From Sulfurospirillum sp. UBA4058 (GTDB lineage: Bacteria; Campylobacterota; Campylobacteria; Campylobacterales; Sulfurospirillaceae): a stretch of DNA of 64,000 bases. A model generated the notes under the pieces. The model did not search any database. It was not told where the DNA came from and saw nothing but the letters and a program-made list of their open reading frames with translations. The position numbers were made by a program, and so were the translations under genes. The stretch is taken from the NCBI GenBank assembly GCA_002382085.1, contig DFZK01000010.1, forward strand, positions 317,072 to 381,071, given 5' to 3'. This document shows positions 21,011 through 30,687 of this stretch, piece by piece (position 1 is the first letter of the stretch; each line of letters starts with the position of its first letter).

Positions 21011-22425
21011 TGCTCTATTCGGAGATTAAGGAGAGAGAAAATCGATTTATAACCGCGTTAAAAATCGTTTTTCCTTTTCTTCTTCTTTTGGGTATTTTTT
21101 TTCACGCTTCACAGCTTTTTAAACACGATACGCTCAATTTTGTTCTTTTGATTTTATTGATTCCCGTTTACGTCTATTACACGGTTTATTTGATCTACTA
21201 CGGATTTCAAACGACGCTGATCGACCCGATTACCAAAACGTTTAATCGTACAAAAATTCTCTCTAAAATTGAAAAGATCACACAAAAAGATCAAACGCTT
21301 ATTGTCCTTTTACATGTCAAAAATTTAAGCGACATTAACGATCGCTACGGCTTTAATAACGGCGATAATATTCTTAAAAAATTGATTGAAAAATTGCAAA
21401 CGTTCTTGATTGAGCATCATTTAAAAAACGTACCGATCGGTCGTTACAGCAATAGTATGTTTCTTTTTTATACGCGTCATCCTTTTTTAGAGTTAAAACA
21501 TTTTATGATGCTCTTTACGAAAAGTATTCAAAATGCGGGTATCGACAATATCGAAGTTAAAATTGATTTTTCGATCATTGGGGCACATTACGACGAATCG
21601 ACGGAAAACATCATTGAAAAATTGATTTTACTCAGTGAAGAGACGGATAAAAAAGAGGAAGAAAACATTGCATTGAAACCCGATGCAATGAATAAAATGA
21701 TTATTCATGCCATTCAGGAAAACCGTCTTTTTTTTAAATATCAACCTTGCGAAAAATACGACGGCTGTTCTCAAAAATTGTATGAAATTTTAACGCGTAT
21801 CGATTTAGAAGAACAAGGCATCCTCAGCAAGCAACAAATTCAGCGTATCGTCAATCATGCGGGATACGAAAAAGAGTTTGACGAAAAAGTTATAGGATTG
21901 CTTTTGGAAGAGTTAAAACCTCTTTTAGAACAAAGCGATGCGTTATTTTGCATTGAAGTTTCGCCGGTTTCGCTGCGAAATACCGCTTTTAAGCGTTACC
22001 TTCAAACGCTTTTTAAGCGTCTTAAAATTGATCCGAGTCGGTTTATTCTTGAAATTATCGAAAAAAAAAGTTACGAAGAGATGGGACGTTTTAATGAAAT
22101 CGTTAAAAGTTATCGGGAGTTCGGATTTAAAATCGCACTTGGAAATTTCGGCGGAAATAACGCGAGTATCGAGTATTTAAAATATCTTACGATTGATTGG
22201 ATAAAATTCGATATTGAATTTACCAAAAATATCGAAGCGGATACGTATCGTATTTTGCTCAAGCATTATATTGAATTGGCAAGGTCGCTTCACATACGGA
22301 CTATGATAAAATTTGTGGATAAAAAGGCTCTTTTTGAAAAAGTCAAAGCGTACGAACCTGATTTTATACAGGGATTTTATATCTCAAAGCCCAAATCCAT
22401 AGGAGAAATAGATGAAATACGGTGA
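21010..22425 (+). CDS. Degenerate GGDEF-EAL membrane protein
   Basis: A 471-residue protein with two N-terminal membrane helices (about 18-38 and 45-65), a GGDEF-like domain (about 70-215) and an EAL-like domain (about 230-470). The GGDEF active loop is GRYSNSMFLFY in place of GRxGGDEF, so no cyclase activity is expected. The EAL domain keeps an E-x-L-x-R start (EILTR) but has lost the conserved Asn (IEVSPVSL) and the DDFG pair (ALGNFGG), so phosphodiesterase activity is also unlikely. It may bind nucleotide or act as a scaffold. It begins on the gyrB stop codon and overlaps queF by 14 bases. Confidence 0.85.
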
Positions 22426-22807
22426 AAAAATGATTAAAGAGTTCGATGTCGAAAAAGATTTGGAAATTTGGCCGAATCAGCATCAAAAAAATTACGTAAT
22501 TAAAATAACGTTGCCGGAATTTTGTTGTTTGTGTCCGCGAAGCGGCTATCCCGATTTTGCGACGATTTACATCGATTATATTCCAAACGAGTGGGTGGTC
22601 GAACTTAAAGCGATCAAACTTTACATCAACAGTTTTATGAATCGTCATATCAGCCATGAAAATTCGGCAAATGAAATTTACGATCTTTTAGAGAGTAAAC
22701 TCAAACCCAAATGGCTTAAAGTCGTTGCCGATTTTAACCCTCGCGGGAACGTTCATACGGTTATTGAGATCGATTCTAAAGTCGTACGAAACGAGAGTAC
22801 ATGTTAA
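22412..22807 (+). CDS. queF: NADPH-dependent preQ0 reductase QueF
   Basis: A 131-residue single-domain QueF (the short type). It reduces the nitrile of 7-cyano-7-deazaguanine to preQ1 in queuosine synthesis. The catalytic Cys lies in PEFCCLCPRSGYPDFATIYIDY, with the conserved Asp in SGYPDFA. The later ELKAIKLYINSFMNRHISHENSANEIYDLL carries the family's ELK-x-KLY-x2SFRN-like motif and the Glu that positions the substrate. Its start overlaps the upstream gene by 14 bases and its end overlaps the HD gene by 7. Confidence 0.94.
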   Translation: MKYGEKMIKEFDVEKDLEIWPNQHQKNYVIKITLPEFCCLCPRSGYPDFATIYIDYIPNEWVVELKAIKLYINSFMNRHISHENSANEIYDLLESKLKPKWLKVVADFNPRGNVHTVIEIDSKVVRNESTC

Positions 22808-24012
22808 ATCCTAAACTTATCGAACAATTCTTCGGCGCGGCGTCTATTCAACGTTGGAACGACTATCCGCGTATGGTAGAGTTGGTGGAGCTCGATAAAC
22901 AAGCGCACAAGTTTATTATCGCGTATTTCGTAGCGAAAATGGAAGGCGACGAAAGTATCGATATGCGTTCATTGATTGAAGCGGGTATTTTTGAATTTTT
23001 ACGCCGCGTGGTCGTGACCGATATTCGCCCCGACGTCTTTCGAAGAGCACTTCAAAAAAAAGAAAAAGAGATTAATACGTGGGTGCTTTCCCAACTGTAC
23101 GATTCGCTCAACGAAATTGAAAACGGAGCGTTTTACCGACGGTTTGAAACGTACATCAGCGATAGTTCCATGTATAAAAAAGAGCGTTTTATTTTGAAAG
23201 CGGCTTCTTACATGTCAACGCGTTGGGAATTTTCGATCGTGTACCAAACGAGCCAATTTTTAAACAATATCGACCGTGTCAAAGAAGCGGTTGAAGAGGA
23301 AATCGAGGACTATTACGAGTTGATCAGCATTCGTAAAATGGCGATGAATAAGAAAATTTCCAAAGTAATCGATCTGAGCGGGCGGCTTCGTTTTCAAAAA
23401 CGTTGGGCGCAAACGCCGCGTATTCCCGAAACGTCCGTTTTAGGACATATGCTTATCGTCGCGATTTTGGGCTATTTTTATTCGCTTTCAGCCAAAGCAT
23501 GCGACGCTCGTTTGGTCAATAACTTTTTTTGCGCTCTGTTTCATGATCTTCCCGAAGCTTTGACGCGCGATATTATCTCTCCGGTCAAGTATTCCGTAAG
23601 CGGTTTGGACGATATTATCAGTGAATTTGAAATTAAGATGATCGAAGAAGAGATCTTACCGAATTTACCCGAGGGTTTACTCAAAGAGTTTAAATATTTG
23701 CTCGGTTTATACGGTGAGAACCATAAAGACGAATTTATGAATCGCATTTTCGAGCATGAAATAACGGCAATCGACGATCCTTGCGAATACAACGAAGATC
23801 GATTTAATGCCATTGACGGTAAAGCACTTAAAAATTGCGATAATTTAGCCGCATTTATCGAAGCCACGCTTTCGATTTCGCACGGCGTCAAATCCAAAGA
23901 GTTGATTCAAGGCAAAGAACATATTCGCCAAAAGCTTAAAGAAAAAGGGAAAATGGGCAATGCCGATTTTTACGAGTTGGCATTGGAAATCGAAAACTAT
24001 TTTGGAGTGTAA
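22801..24012 (+). CDS. HD domain phosphohydrolase
   Basis: A 403-residue protein. The N-terminal part (about 1-180) shows no motif I recognise. The C-terminal part (about 195-390) is an HD domain: PETSVLGHMLIVAILG supplies the first His, FCALFHDLPEALTRDIISPVK the HD pair and the following EALTRD, like the YfbR/HDDC2 branch whose members hydrolyse deoxynucleotides. Substrate unknown; a nucleotide clean-up role would suit its place behind queF, but that is a guess. The ATG is part of an ACATGT palindrome. Gene overlap with queF suggests one operon from gyrB on. Confidence 0.8.
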   Translation: MLNPKLIEQFFGAASIQRWNDYPRMVELVELDKQAHKFIIAYFVAKMEGDESIDMRSLIEAGIFEFLRRVVVTDIRPDVFRRALQKKEKEINTWVLSQLYDSLNEIENGAFYRRFETYISDSSMYKKERFILKAASYMSTRWEFSIVYQTSQFLNNIDRVKEAVEEEIEDYYELISIRKMAMNKKISKVIDLSGRLRFQKRWAQTPRIPETSVLGHMLIVAILGYFYSLSAKACDARLVNNFFCALFHDLPEALTRDIISPVKYSVSGLDDIISEFEIKMIEEEILPNLPEGLLKEFKYLLGLYGENHKDEFMNRIFEHEITAIDDPCEYNEDRFNAIDGKALKNCDNLAAFIEATLSISHGVKSKELIQGKEHIRQKLKEKGKMGNADFYELALEIENYFGV

Positions 24013-24052
24013 ACGCTGATTTTTGAAGGCGTCAAAGAAGTGTAATATGTCA

Positions 24053-24163
24053 AAACCCTCTTCCAGATGGCTGCGGCACACACCTTAAAAAAGTGCTCTG
24101 CTGTGTTCCCACCCTGAAGCGATGCTCTTAGAAGACGTTGCACAGGTCTAGAAGAAGGCGAAG
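24053..24163 (-). ncRNA. ffs: 4.5S RNA, small bacterial SRP RNA
   Basis: On the minus strand, 24102-24120 reads TTCAGGGTGGGAACACAGC, followed by AGAGCA. This is the universal SRP domain IV tip: CAGG and AGCAG forming the symmetric loop, a GUG/CAC stem and a GGAA tetraloop. The flanks pair as a long hairpin: the 5' CUUCUUCUAGA with the 3' UCUGGAAGAGG. A TAAAAT -10 box (24172-24167) lies just ahead, and GGGTTTT near 24054 fits the end. It pairs with Ffh for membrane-protein targeting. The ends are estimated to within about five bases. It is encoded against its neighbours. Confidence 0.85.
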
Positions 24164-24205
24164 CGTATTTTACCCAAAAATTCTTAAAAAACATAGAGGA
24201 AGCGT

Positions 24206-24880
24206 ATGGTCGATCCTAAAATTGAAGCAAGTTGGAAGAAGGTTTTATTAGACGAGTTTCAAAAGCCTTATTTTGAGACCTTAAAAGCTTTTTTAGTCGA
24301 AGAGAAAAAACATTTTACGATCTACCCAAGCGGTACTAATATTTTCGCGGCATTTGATCATACGCCTTTTGGCAAAGTTAAAGTGGTTATTTTAGGGCAA
24401 GACCCCTACCACGGTATGCACCAAGCGCACGGTTTGTCGTTTTCGGTACAAGAAGGCGTGCCGCATCCGCCCTCTTTGCAAAATATTTTTAAAGAACTAC
24501 ACGATGACTTAGGGTGTTCTATTCCTCAAAACGGGACGTTGAGCGCATGGGCAAATCAGGGTGTTTTTTTGCTCAACACCGTTTTAACCGTACGTGCCGG
24601 TGAAGCCAACTCGCATCGCGGGCAGGGATGGGAAATTTTTACGGACGAGGTTATCAAACGTTTAAGTGCGCAAAAAGAGCATTTGGTATTTATTCTTTGG
24701 GGAAGTCCCGCCGGTGCGAAAGCTTCGCTCATCGATGCAAAAAAACATCTGATTTTACGCTCCGTGCATCCTTCTCCTTTATCGAGTTACCGCGGATTTT
24801 TCGGCTCGAAGCCGTTTTCCAAAAGTAACGACTATCTGATTCAAACCCGCCAACAGCCGATTCAATGGTGCCTTTCTTAA
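24206..24880 (+). CDS. ung: Uracil-DNA glycosylase (family 1)
   Basis: A 224-residue enzyme that cuts uracil from DNA. The water-activating loop is VILGQDPYHGMHQAHGLSFSV, with the catalytic Asp in GQDPYH; the DNA-intercalation loop is HPSPLSSYRGFFGSKPFS (HPSPLS). The uracil-specific FLLNTVLTVRAGEANSHRG segment is also present. Length matches E. coli Ung (229). It starts behind a GAGGAAG site and overlaps mutY by 16 bases, so the two glycosylases form a repair operon. Confidence 0.97.
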   Translation: MVDPKIEASWKKVLLDEFQKPYFETLKAFLVEEKKHFTIYPSGTNIFAAFDHTPFGKVKVVILGQDPYHGMHQAHGLSFSVQEGVPHPPSLQNIFKELHDDLGCSIPQNGTLSAWANQGVFLLNTVLTVRAGEANSHRGQGWEIFTDEVIKRLSAQKEHLVFILWGSPAGAKASLIDAKKHLILRSVHPSPLSSYRGFFGSKPFSKSNDYLIQTRQQPIQWCLS

Positions 24881-25848
24881 ACGCCGTTCACGATCGCCTT
24901 TACGCGTGGTATCAGGCTAACGGCCGTCATGATTTGCCGTGGCGACAAACCGACGATGCGTATCGCATTTACCTCAGCGAAATTATGCTTCAGCAAACGC
25001 AAGTTAAAACCGTTTTGGAGCGATTTTATTTTCCGTTTTTAAAGCGATTTGGAACCCTTCAAAGCGTAGCCGAAGCTCCTTTGGACGATGTTTTAAAAGC
25101 ATGGGAAGGTCTTGGATATTACACGAGGGCTAAAAATCTACACCATAGCGCACTTACATGTCAAGGGATTTTACCGAAAACCCCCGAAGAACTCGGCGGG
25201 CTTAAGGGTATCGGAAAAAGTACGGCGCATGCAATCTGTGCGTTTGCCTATCGCCAAGCATTACCGATTTTGGATGCTAACGTTAAGCGGGTTTTATGCC
25301 GTTACTTTGCTTTACATGTCAAGGATGAAAACGTATTGTGGAAAAAGGCATGGAAACTTTTGGATACGAAACGCCCGTTCGAGTACAACCAAGCGATGAT
25401 GGATTTAGGTTCGATGGTTTGTACGCCCAAAAATCCTACATGTCATGTCTGTCCGATGGAATTGACATGTCAAGGCAAAACGAATCCCGAAAATTATCCG
25501 CAAAGCGTTAAAAAGCCGAAAATCCCGATTAAAAAACGGTTTGCTTCGGTCGTATTTCACGAGGGAAAATTAGGATTGATTCAACGTAAAGAGAGGCTTT
25601 TACACGGGCTTTGGGGGTTTGTGCAAACGGATGAAAAACCAAAAGGCCGTTTTTTAGGTACGATCACGCACACCTACAGCCATTTTAAACTTGAACTTCA
25701 AGTCGTTCAATCGCAATATTTTATCGGAACATTCGACGGTTGGTTTAATGAAGAGGAGATAGCTTCTTTAGCCCTCTCGACGGTCGATAAAAAAATATTA
25801 CGATGCTGGCGTAGCGTGATGCAAAACGTCGTTTCGAACACCGACTAA
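24865..25848 (+). CDS. mutY: A/G-specific adenine glycosylase MutY
   Basis: A 327-residue base-excision enzyme removing A opposite 8-oxoG. The N-terminus has LPWRQTDDAYRIYLSEIMLQQTQVKTV with the catalytic Glu, then the helix-hairpin-helix LGGLKGIGKSTAHAI and the catalytic Asp in LPILDANVKRV. The 4Fe-4S ligands are C-x6-C-x2-C-x5-C in CTPKNPTCHVCPMELTC. The C-terminal NUDIX-like domain that reads 8-oxoG is short but present (LHGLWGFVQTDE, then THTYSHFKLEL). Its last 51 bases overlap the convergent exporter gene. Confidence 0.95.
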   Translation: MVPFLNAVHDRLYAWYQANGRHDLPWRQTDDAYRIYLSEIMLQQTQVKTVLERFYFPFLKRFGTLQSVAEAPLDDVLKAWEGLGYYTRAKNLHHSALTCQGILPKTPEELGGLKGIGKSTAHAICAFAYRQALPILDANVKRVLCRYFALHVKDENVLWKKAWKLLDTKRPFEYNQAMMDLGSMVCTPKNPTCHVCPMELTCQGKTNPENYPQSVKKPKIPIKKRFASVVFHEGKLGLIQRKERLLHGLWGFVQTDEKPKGRFLGTITHTYSHFKLELQVVQSQYFIGTFDGWFNEEEIASLALSTVDKKILRCWRSVMQNVVSNTD

Positions 25849-26985
25849 AAAAAGCGTTACGCTGCAAAGGCTTACTCCCATCATCACGCTCATAACGGGG
25901 AAAAGCGTCCCATCATGCAAAAAGCTTGCGACAAAGCCCATGAGTGCGCCTACACTATACTGCAAAACACCGATAATCGCGTTAGCGGAAGCACTAATGC
26001 TCGGAAAAAATTCTAGCGTTAATGAAATCGAGTTGGAAAAGATAAAGCCTAAAGAACCGATGTAAAGCATAATCAACGGGAAAATAACGGCAATGCTTTG
26101 ATCGTGAAATACCAAGAGTAAAAATCCCAAAAGTGCTTGTAATATCATGCCGAAACGCAACAGATAAAAAGGCTCGATACGTTTGACGAGATGGGCGTTG
26201 AGTTTACCCGTCAGCATCAGTAAGATAACGTTGCTTGCGAAAAAAAACGAAAAAAGAGTCGCTCCGATATGAAAATGTTCCATATAAATAAACGACGAAG
26301 AGGTAATAAACGTATACATTCCAGATGAGCACAATATTTGCGATACGATCAAAATCATCGCCGTTTTATGGCTTAAAACACGTTTGTAATTTTGAAAAGG
26401 GGTTACTTTGGCTTTACTTTGAACGCTTTTGGGAAAGAAAAAAAAGTAGATCGTAAGAATTGCAAAAGCATAAACGCACAAGAAAATAAAAATACTTCTC
26501 CATACAAAAAATTTCAACAATAAAGCACCGAGCATAGGCGCAATTAGCGGTGCGGTTAGCATAATCATAGCAATCAGCGAAAAGACGCGTGCACTCTCTT
26601 TGCCCTCGTATCGATCGCGTACGACGGCGGAGACGTTGACCGTAGCGATACCGCCGCCGAAAGATTGAATTGCGCGTAGTATCCAAAAAAGCGTAATATC
26701 ATTCGTAAAGATAAGTGCAAAGCTACTCAATCCGAAAAGTATCAATCCGATGCTAATGAGCGGCTTCCTTCCGTAAGCGTCCGAAATCGGTCCGCCGAAA
26801 AGTTGACCCATCGCAATACCGAAGAAAAAAAGACTGAGGCTAAATTCGACGTTGGGTATCGAAGTATGAAGAGCACTTGCAATGGAGGGGAATGCCGGCA
26901 AATACATGTCGATCGATAAAGGAGAAATTGCCGATAAGGAGGCAAGGATAAGGATAAGTTGGCGTTCGCTTAGAGAGTGGGACAT
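25798..26985 (-). CDS. Bcr/CflA-type MFS multidrug exporter
   Basis: A 395-residue MFS protein with about 12 helices. The N-terminus SPLSIDMYLPAFPSIA is the hallmark of the Bcr/CflA branch of drug exporters (TDMYLPxxP), and the helix 2-3 loop GPISDAYGRKPLI is the MFS motif A. Helix 5 region GAQxxx-like MLTAPLIAPMLGALLL is motif C of antiporters. Likely pumps small toxic compounds out by proton exchange; substrate unknown. Stop and 3' end overlap mutY by 51 bases on the opposite strand, an unusually long convergent overlap. Confidence 0.88.
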   Translation of the reverse strand: MSHSLSERQLILILASLSAISPLSIDMYLPAFPSIASALHTSIPNVEFSLSLFFFGIAMGQLFGGPISDAYGRKPLISIGLILFGLSSFALIFTNDITLFWILRAIQSFGGGIATVNVSAVVRDRYEGKESARVFSLIAMIMLTAPLIAPMLGALLLKFFVWRSIFIFLCVYAFAILTIYFFFFPKSVQSKAKVTPFQNYKRVLSHKTAMILIVSQILCSSGMYTFITSSSFIYMEHFHIGATLFSFFFASNVILLMLTGKLNAHLVKRIEPFYLLRFGMILQALLGFLLLVFHDQSIAVIFPLIMLYIGSLGFIFSNSISLTLEFFPSISASANAIIGVLQYSVGALMGFVASFLHDGTLFPVMSVMMGVSLCSVTLFLVGVRNDVLHHATPAS

Positions 26986-27110
26986 TCTTTTTTTCCGTAA
27001 TTTTTTAAAAGATTATAGACGATTAGGTTAAATTGAATGTTAATACTATCCTTTTGAATGCTTTAAGTCGTTGCGTTATACAATAAAATCAAACGTGTAA
27101 AGGAGCTTCA

Positions 27111-27779
27111 ATGCGACGAAGACGGTTTATACTTTTGATAACGGCGTGGTTTTTGCTCGGTTGCGACGATCAAGCGACAAAGCACGCGAACGTTACGGTC
27201 GAAGGCGTGGACGCAAATGAGCAAAATGCGATTAAAGCGGTTATCTTAAACGGAAAGAACCCACCCAAAGAGTACCGTGAACGTGTATGGAAAAAACTCA
27301 AATGCAGCGATGCGATTAGCCAAAGAATCGGAAAACGAGCGGTTTTTATTGCACATCGGTTTCAAGAAAAACAGATTTACGGCGGAGAAGTAACGCGCGA
27401 GGCAATCTTTTTTATCGGAAACGATAAGCCGAGCAAGATTATCGATTTTGACGTAAAGACCGCGTTTAGCGCATTTTTGGCGACACCGAGTATTCAAGAG
27501 ATTTTTGCGCCTTCGATTTGGGATTTGAAGCGATTGCACGCATTGTTTCAAACAAGCGCAAACGATGCTTCGGCAAAAGAGACGATTAAAGATTTTATCT
27601 ATTCGATCAAACGTTTTGCCAAAGAGGATCAAAGCTACCTCGATCAAGCAATTTCTACGGCAAATACGCCGATGTCGATTGCCAATAATACGGCGTTATT
27701 TATCGTTATGCGCCTTTTCCCCGAACTCTTGGAAGAGTTGTTGTATGACGAAATAACGTATAAAGGTAAATATTATTAA
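27111..27779 (+). CDS. Putative lipoprotein of unknown function
   Basis: A 222-residue protein with a basic start (MRRRRF), a short hydrophobic stretch and a lipobox LLGC with Cys18, so it is probably a lipoprotein. The following residues DDQ would favour inner-membrane retention under the Enterobacteria rule, which may not apply here. The mature part is helical with no motif I recognise. GTAAAGGAG lies ahead of the ATG. It precedes a Sel1-repeat protein by 9 bases, so both are likely exported parts of one operon. Confidence 0.7.
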   Translation: MRRRRFILLITAWFLLGCDDQATKHANVTVEGVDANEQNAIKAVILNGKNPPKEYRERVWKKLKCSDAISQRIGKRAVFIAHRFQEKQIYGGEVTREAIFFIGNDKPSKIIDFDVKTAFSAFLATPSIQEIFAPSIWDLKRLHALFQTSANDASAKETIKDFIYSIKRFAKEDQSYLDQAISTANTPMSIANNTALFIVMRLFPELLEELLYDEITYKGKYY

Positions 27780-27788
27780 GGAGAAGCG

Positions 27789-28412
27789 ATGAAAACGTTT
27801 ATCTTAAAAACCGTGATAGGGGTTTGTTTAAGTATCGGTACGCTTCACGCCGATGCTTTAAGCGAAGGACTCGGTGCTTATGAAAAAGGAAACTATATGG
27901 CGGCAAGCCTTTTTTTTGAAGAAGCCTGCGATAACGACGTGATGGAGGCATGCTATAACCTTGCGCTGATGTACGACGAAGGCATCGGCGTTTATAAAGA
28001 CGATCAAAAAGCAACGATCTTATTGACGAAAGCATGCGAGGGGGGATTTGTCGATAGTTGTTATAATCTTGGCGTGATGTACGAAAAAGGCGAAGGCGTT
28101 GCACGCGATACGATGAAGGCGTTTACGCTTTACTATCAATCATGTGAAAAGGGGCATACGAGAGGGTGCTATTCGACCGCGCTTATGTACTATAAAGGCG
28201 AAGGCGTTCAAAAAAATTTCGCCGAAGCCGCAAAACTTTTCCAACAAACATGCAATGAGGGCTACGAAAAAAGCTGCTTTAATCTAGGCGTAATGTACCG
28301 TGACGGACAGGGCGTCACCCAAAATAAACAAAAAGCGATTGAATTCTTTTCCCAAGCATGTACAATGGGTTTTGATCTGGGATGCAAAAACGCTTTGCTA
28401 CTCAAAGAGTAA
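27789..28412 (+). CDS. Secreted Sel1-repeat protein (Hcp-like)
   Basis: A 207-residue protein with a signal peptide (cut near LHA-DAL, residue 21). The rest is five Sel1-type repeats of 36 residues, each with A-x-LxxxACxxGxxxSCYNLGxMYxxGxGVxxD. Every repeat carries two Cys seven or eight residues apart, as in the Helicobacter cysteine-rich proteins HcpA-E, where they form disulfides across the helix pair. Such proteins act as periplasmic or secreted scaffolds. No enzyme motif is visible. It follows the lipoprotein gene by 9 bases with an AAGGAGA site. Confidence 0.88.
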   Translation: MKTFILKTVIGVCLSIGTLHADALSEGLGAYEKGNYMAASLFFEEACDNDVMEACYNLALMYDEGIGVYKDDQKATILLTKACEGGFVDSCYNLGVMYEKGEGVARDTMKAFTLYYQSCEKGHTRGCYSTALMYYKGEGVQKNFAEAAKLFQQTCNEGYEKSCFNLGVMYRDGQGVTQNKQKAIEFFSQACTMGFDLGCKNALLLKE

Positions 28413-28479
28413 TGCAAGAGTATAGATCTTAAAAATTGTGTTGCAGTAAAAACGTATATTGTAGAAATTGTGAAGTAGG

Positions 28480-28567
28480 TGGCCGGGAGAGAGGGATTCG
28501 AACCCCCGGAGGTATTACCCTCAACGGTTTTCAAGACCGCCGCATTAAACCGCTCTGCCATCTCCCG
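28480..28567 (-). tRNA. tRNA-Ser (UGA)
   Basis: An 88-base tRNA with a long variable arm as expected for serine. The acceptor CGGGAGA pairs with TCTCCCG, discriminator G, encoded CCA. The anticodon loop CTTGAAA gives UGA. The T loop GGTTCGAATCC is standard. Last of four tRNAs transcribed on the minus strand. Confidence 0.97.
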
Positions 28568-28593
28568 AGACGAAGAAACATACTTGCAAATTT

Positions 28594-28667
28594 TGGAGGC
28601 GACACCCGGATTTGAACCGGGGATCAAGGCTTTGCAGGCCCATGCCTTACCGCTTGGCTATATCGCC
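28594..28667 (-). tRNA. tRNA-Cys (GCA)
   Basis: A 74-base tRNA. Acceptor GGCGATA pairs with TGTCGCC (one G-U), discriminator U as typical for cysteine, encoded CCA. The anticodon loop CTGCAAA gives GCA. The T arm has GGTTCAAATCC. Confidence 0.97.
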
Positions 28668-28686
28668 ACCGAATTCTTAAATCAGG

Positions 28687-28774
28687 TGGTGCCCGGAGCC
28701 GGATTTGAACCGGCACAGGAAAAACTCCCGAGGGATTTTAAGTCCCTTGCGTCTACCAATTTCGCCATCCGGGC
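28687..28774 (-). tRNA. tRNA-Leu (UAA)
   Basis: An 88-base class II tRNA with a long variable arm. Acceptor GCCCGGA pairs with TCCGGGC, discriminator A, encoded CCA. The anticodon loop CTTAAAA gives UAA. Confidence 0.97.
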
Positions 28775-28801
28775 AACGCATTCTTTTTTAAAAAAACTAA
28801 A

Positions 28802-28876
<75 letters not shown>

Positions 28877-28894
28877 ATTTAAAAAAGAGATGAG

Positions 28895-28900
28895 AGTATA
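28895..28900 (-). promoter_or_regulatory. -10 box of the tRNA cluster
   Basis: TATACT on the minus strand, 18 bases ahead of tRNA-Gly, in an A/T-rich setting with a long T-run just upstream, as in other vegetative promoters of the phylum. No competing start lies between it and the first tRNA. Confidence 0.6.
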
Positions 28901-28949
28901 GCAGTTTTTTTGAAAAATGTAAAGCCATCTCCGTTAAATTTGCGAAGGA

Positions 28950-28979
28950 CAAATTTTTTTAGCGTGGTTTCGCTATAAT
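28950..28979 (+). promoter_or_regulatory. ilvD promoter
   Basis: TATAAT at 28974-28979, preceded by GC to give GCTATAAT, with an AAATTTTTTT tract at 28951-28960 in place of a -35 box. It lies 26 bases before the ilvD ATG, a short leader with an AAGGAAG ribosome site and no attenuator. Confidence 0.65.
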
Positions 28980-29004
28980 TTAAAAAATTTTTTAAGGAAG
29001 ATTG

Positions 29005-30687
29005 ATGCGTAGCGATCAAGTCAAAAAAGGGTATAACAGAGCACCTCATCGGAGTTTGTTTCGGGCAACGGGTCTTAAAGACGAAGATTTTAACAAACCG
29101 TTTATCGGTGTAGCCAATTCGTATATCGATATTATTCCGGGGCATTTCTTTTTACATGAATATGCCGTTATTATTAAAGACGAAATCCGAAAAAACGGAT
29201 GCGTTCCGTTTGAATTTAACACGATCGGCGTCGATGACGGTATCGCGATGGGGCATGACGGGATGCTTTATTCGCTTCCGAGCCGCGAATTGATCGCCAA
29301 TTCGATTGAAACGATGATGAACGCGCATATGTTGGATGCGATGATTTGTATTCCTAACTGCGATAAGATCGTTCCGGGTATGATTATGGGTGCGCTTCGT
29401 GTCAATGTCCCGACCGTTTTCGTCAGCGGCGGACCGATGAAGAAAGGGTATACGAAAGAAGGTGCACCGCTTGATTTAAACTCTGCGTTCGAAGCCGTCG
29501 GAAAGTTCGAAAAAGGCGATATTAGCGAAGCGGAATTGGTTGATATCGAGTGCAATGCTTGTCCTAGCGGCGGTTCCTGTTCGGGAATGTTTACCGCTAA
29601 TAGCATGAATACGCTCATGGAAGCCATGGGCATTGCACTTCCCGGTAACGGTACGATTCCTGCCCTAACGCCGGAACGCGAAGTATTGATTCGTAAGGCG
29701 GCCAAACGTATCTGTGAAATTGCCCTTGACGATCGTTTTAAATTGAAAAATATTTTGAACGAAAAGGCCGTTCGTAATGCGTTTGCGATCGATATGGCCA
29801 TGGGTGGAAGCTCTAATACGGTTCTTCATATGTTAGCCATTGCCAAAGAAGCGGGCGTTAATTTTGCGATTAAAGATATTAACGAGATTAGTAAAAACGT
29901 TTCGCATATCGCAAAAATTTCGCCTTCGCTTTCGACCGTTCATATGGAAGATATCAACAAAGCGGGCGGCATGAATGCCGTTATGAAAGAGGTCAGTCGA
30001 CGCGATAACGGTATTTTGCATCTAGACAATTTAACCGTGACGGGAGAAACGATCGGCGAACGTATCGCTACGGCGGAAATTAAAGATACGGCGGTCATTC
30101 ATACGCTGGAAAATCCGTACTCAAAAGTGGGCGGATTGGCAATCTTGTTCGGCAATTTGGCACAAGCGGGATGCGTCATTAAAACGGCGGGTATCGTAGG
30201 CGGTCGCCAATTTATCGGTAAAGCGGTTTGCTTTGATTCGCAACAAGAGGCACTTTCGGGCATCGTGGGCGGTAAAGTTAAAAAAGGCGACGTGGTCGTG
30301 ATTCGTTACGAAGGACCGCGCGGGGGTCCTGGAATGCAAGAGATGCTTTCTCCTACCAGCTTGATTATGGGTATGGGATTGGGTGCCGACGTGGCATTGA
30401 TTACCGACGGACGTTTTTCGGGTGCAACCAGAGGATTTAGCATCGGACATGTTAGTCCCGAAGCTGCCGAGGGCGGGTTAATCGGACTGCTTCAAGACGG
30501 CGATACGATTCAAATCGACGTTGATGCGTACAGCATCGAAGCACTCATCGACGAAGCGGAATTGGCACGTCGTAAAGCAGCATTTAAACCCAAAGTCAAA
30601 ACGATTCAGGGAAGCTGGTTGAAACAATACCGTCAACTGGTTACCAATGCCAGTAGCGGCGCGGTTCTTCGCACCGAAGAGGCGTAA
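29005..30687 (+). CDS. ilvD: Dihydroxy-acid dehydratase
   Basis: About 560 residues. It dehydrates dihydroxy acids to 2-keto acids in isoleucine, valine and pantothenate synthesis, using an Fe-S cluster. Cluster ligands and family motifs are visible in [12 protein letters not shown] and [20 protein letters not shown]; later [16 protein letters not shown] and [25 protein letters not shown] fit the second IlvD signature. I prefer ATG 29005 to TTG 29002, both following AAGGAAG. The stop overlaps the marC start (TAATG). Confidence 0.97.
   Translation: MRSDQVKKGYNRAPHRSLFRATGLKDEDFNKPFIGVANSYIDIIPGHFFLHEYAVIIKDEIRKNGCVPFEFNTIGVDDGIAMGHDGMLYSLPSRELIANSIETMMNAHMLDAMICIPNCDKIVPGMIMGALRVNVPTVFVSGGPMKKGYTKEGAPLDLNSAFEAVGKFEKGDISEAELVDIECNACPSGGSCSGMFTANSMNTLMEAMGIALPGNGTIPALTPEREVLIRKAAKRICEIALDDRFKLKNILNEKAVRNAFAIDMAMGGSSNTVLHMLAIAKEAGVNFAIKDINEISKNVSHIAKISPSLSTVHMEDINKAGGMNAVMKEVSRRDNGILHLDNLTVTGETIGERIATAEIKDTAVIHTLENPYSKVGGLAILFGNLAQAGCVIKTAGIVGGRQFIGKAVCFDSQQEALSGIVGGKVKKGDVVVIRYEGPRGGPGMQEMLSPTSLIMGMGLGADVALITDGRFSGATRGFSIGHVSPEAAEGGLIGLLQDGDTIQIDVDAYSIEALIDEAELARRKAAFKPKVKTIQGSWLKQYRQLVTNASSGAVLRTEEA

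Noticed and set aside
24013..24205. SRP or other RNA on the plus strand
   Set aside because: The conserved CAGG/GGAA/AGCAG tip reads correctly only on the minus strand.
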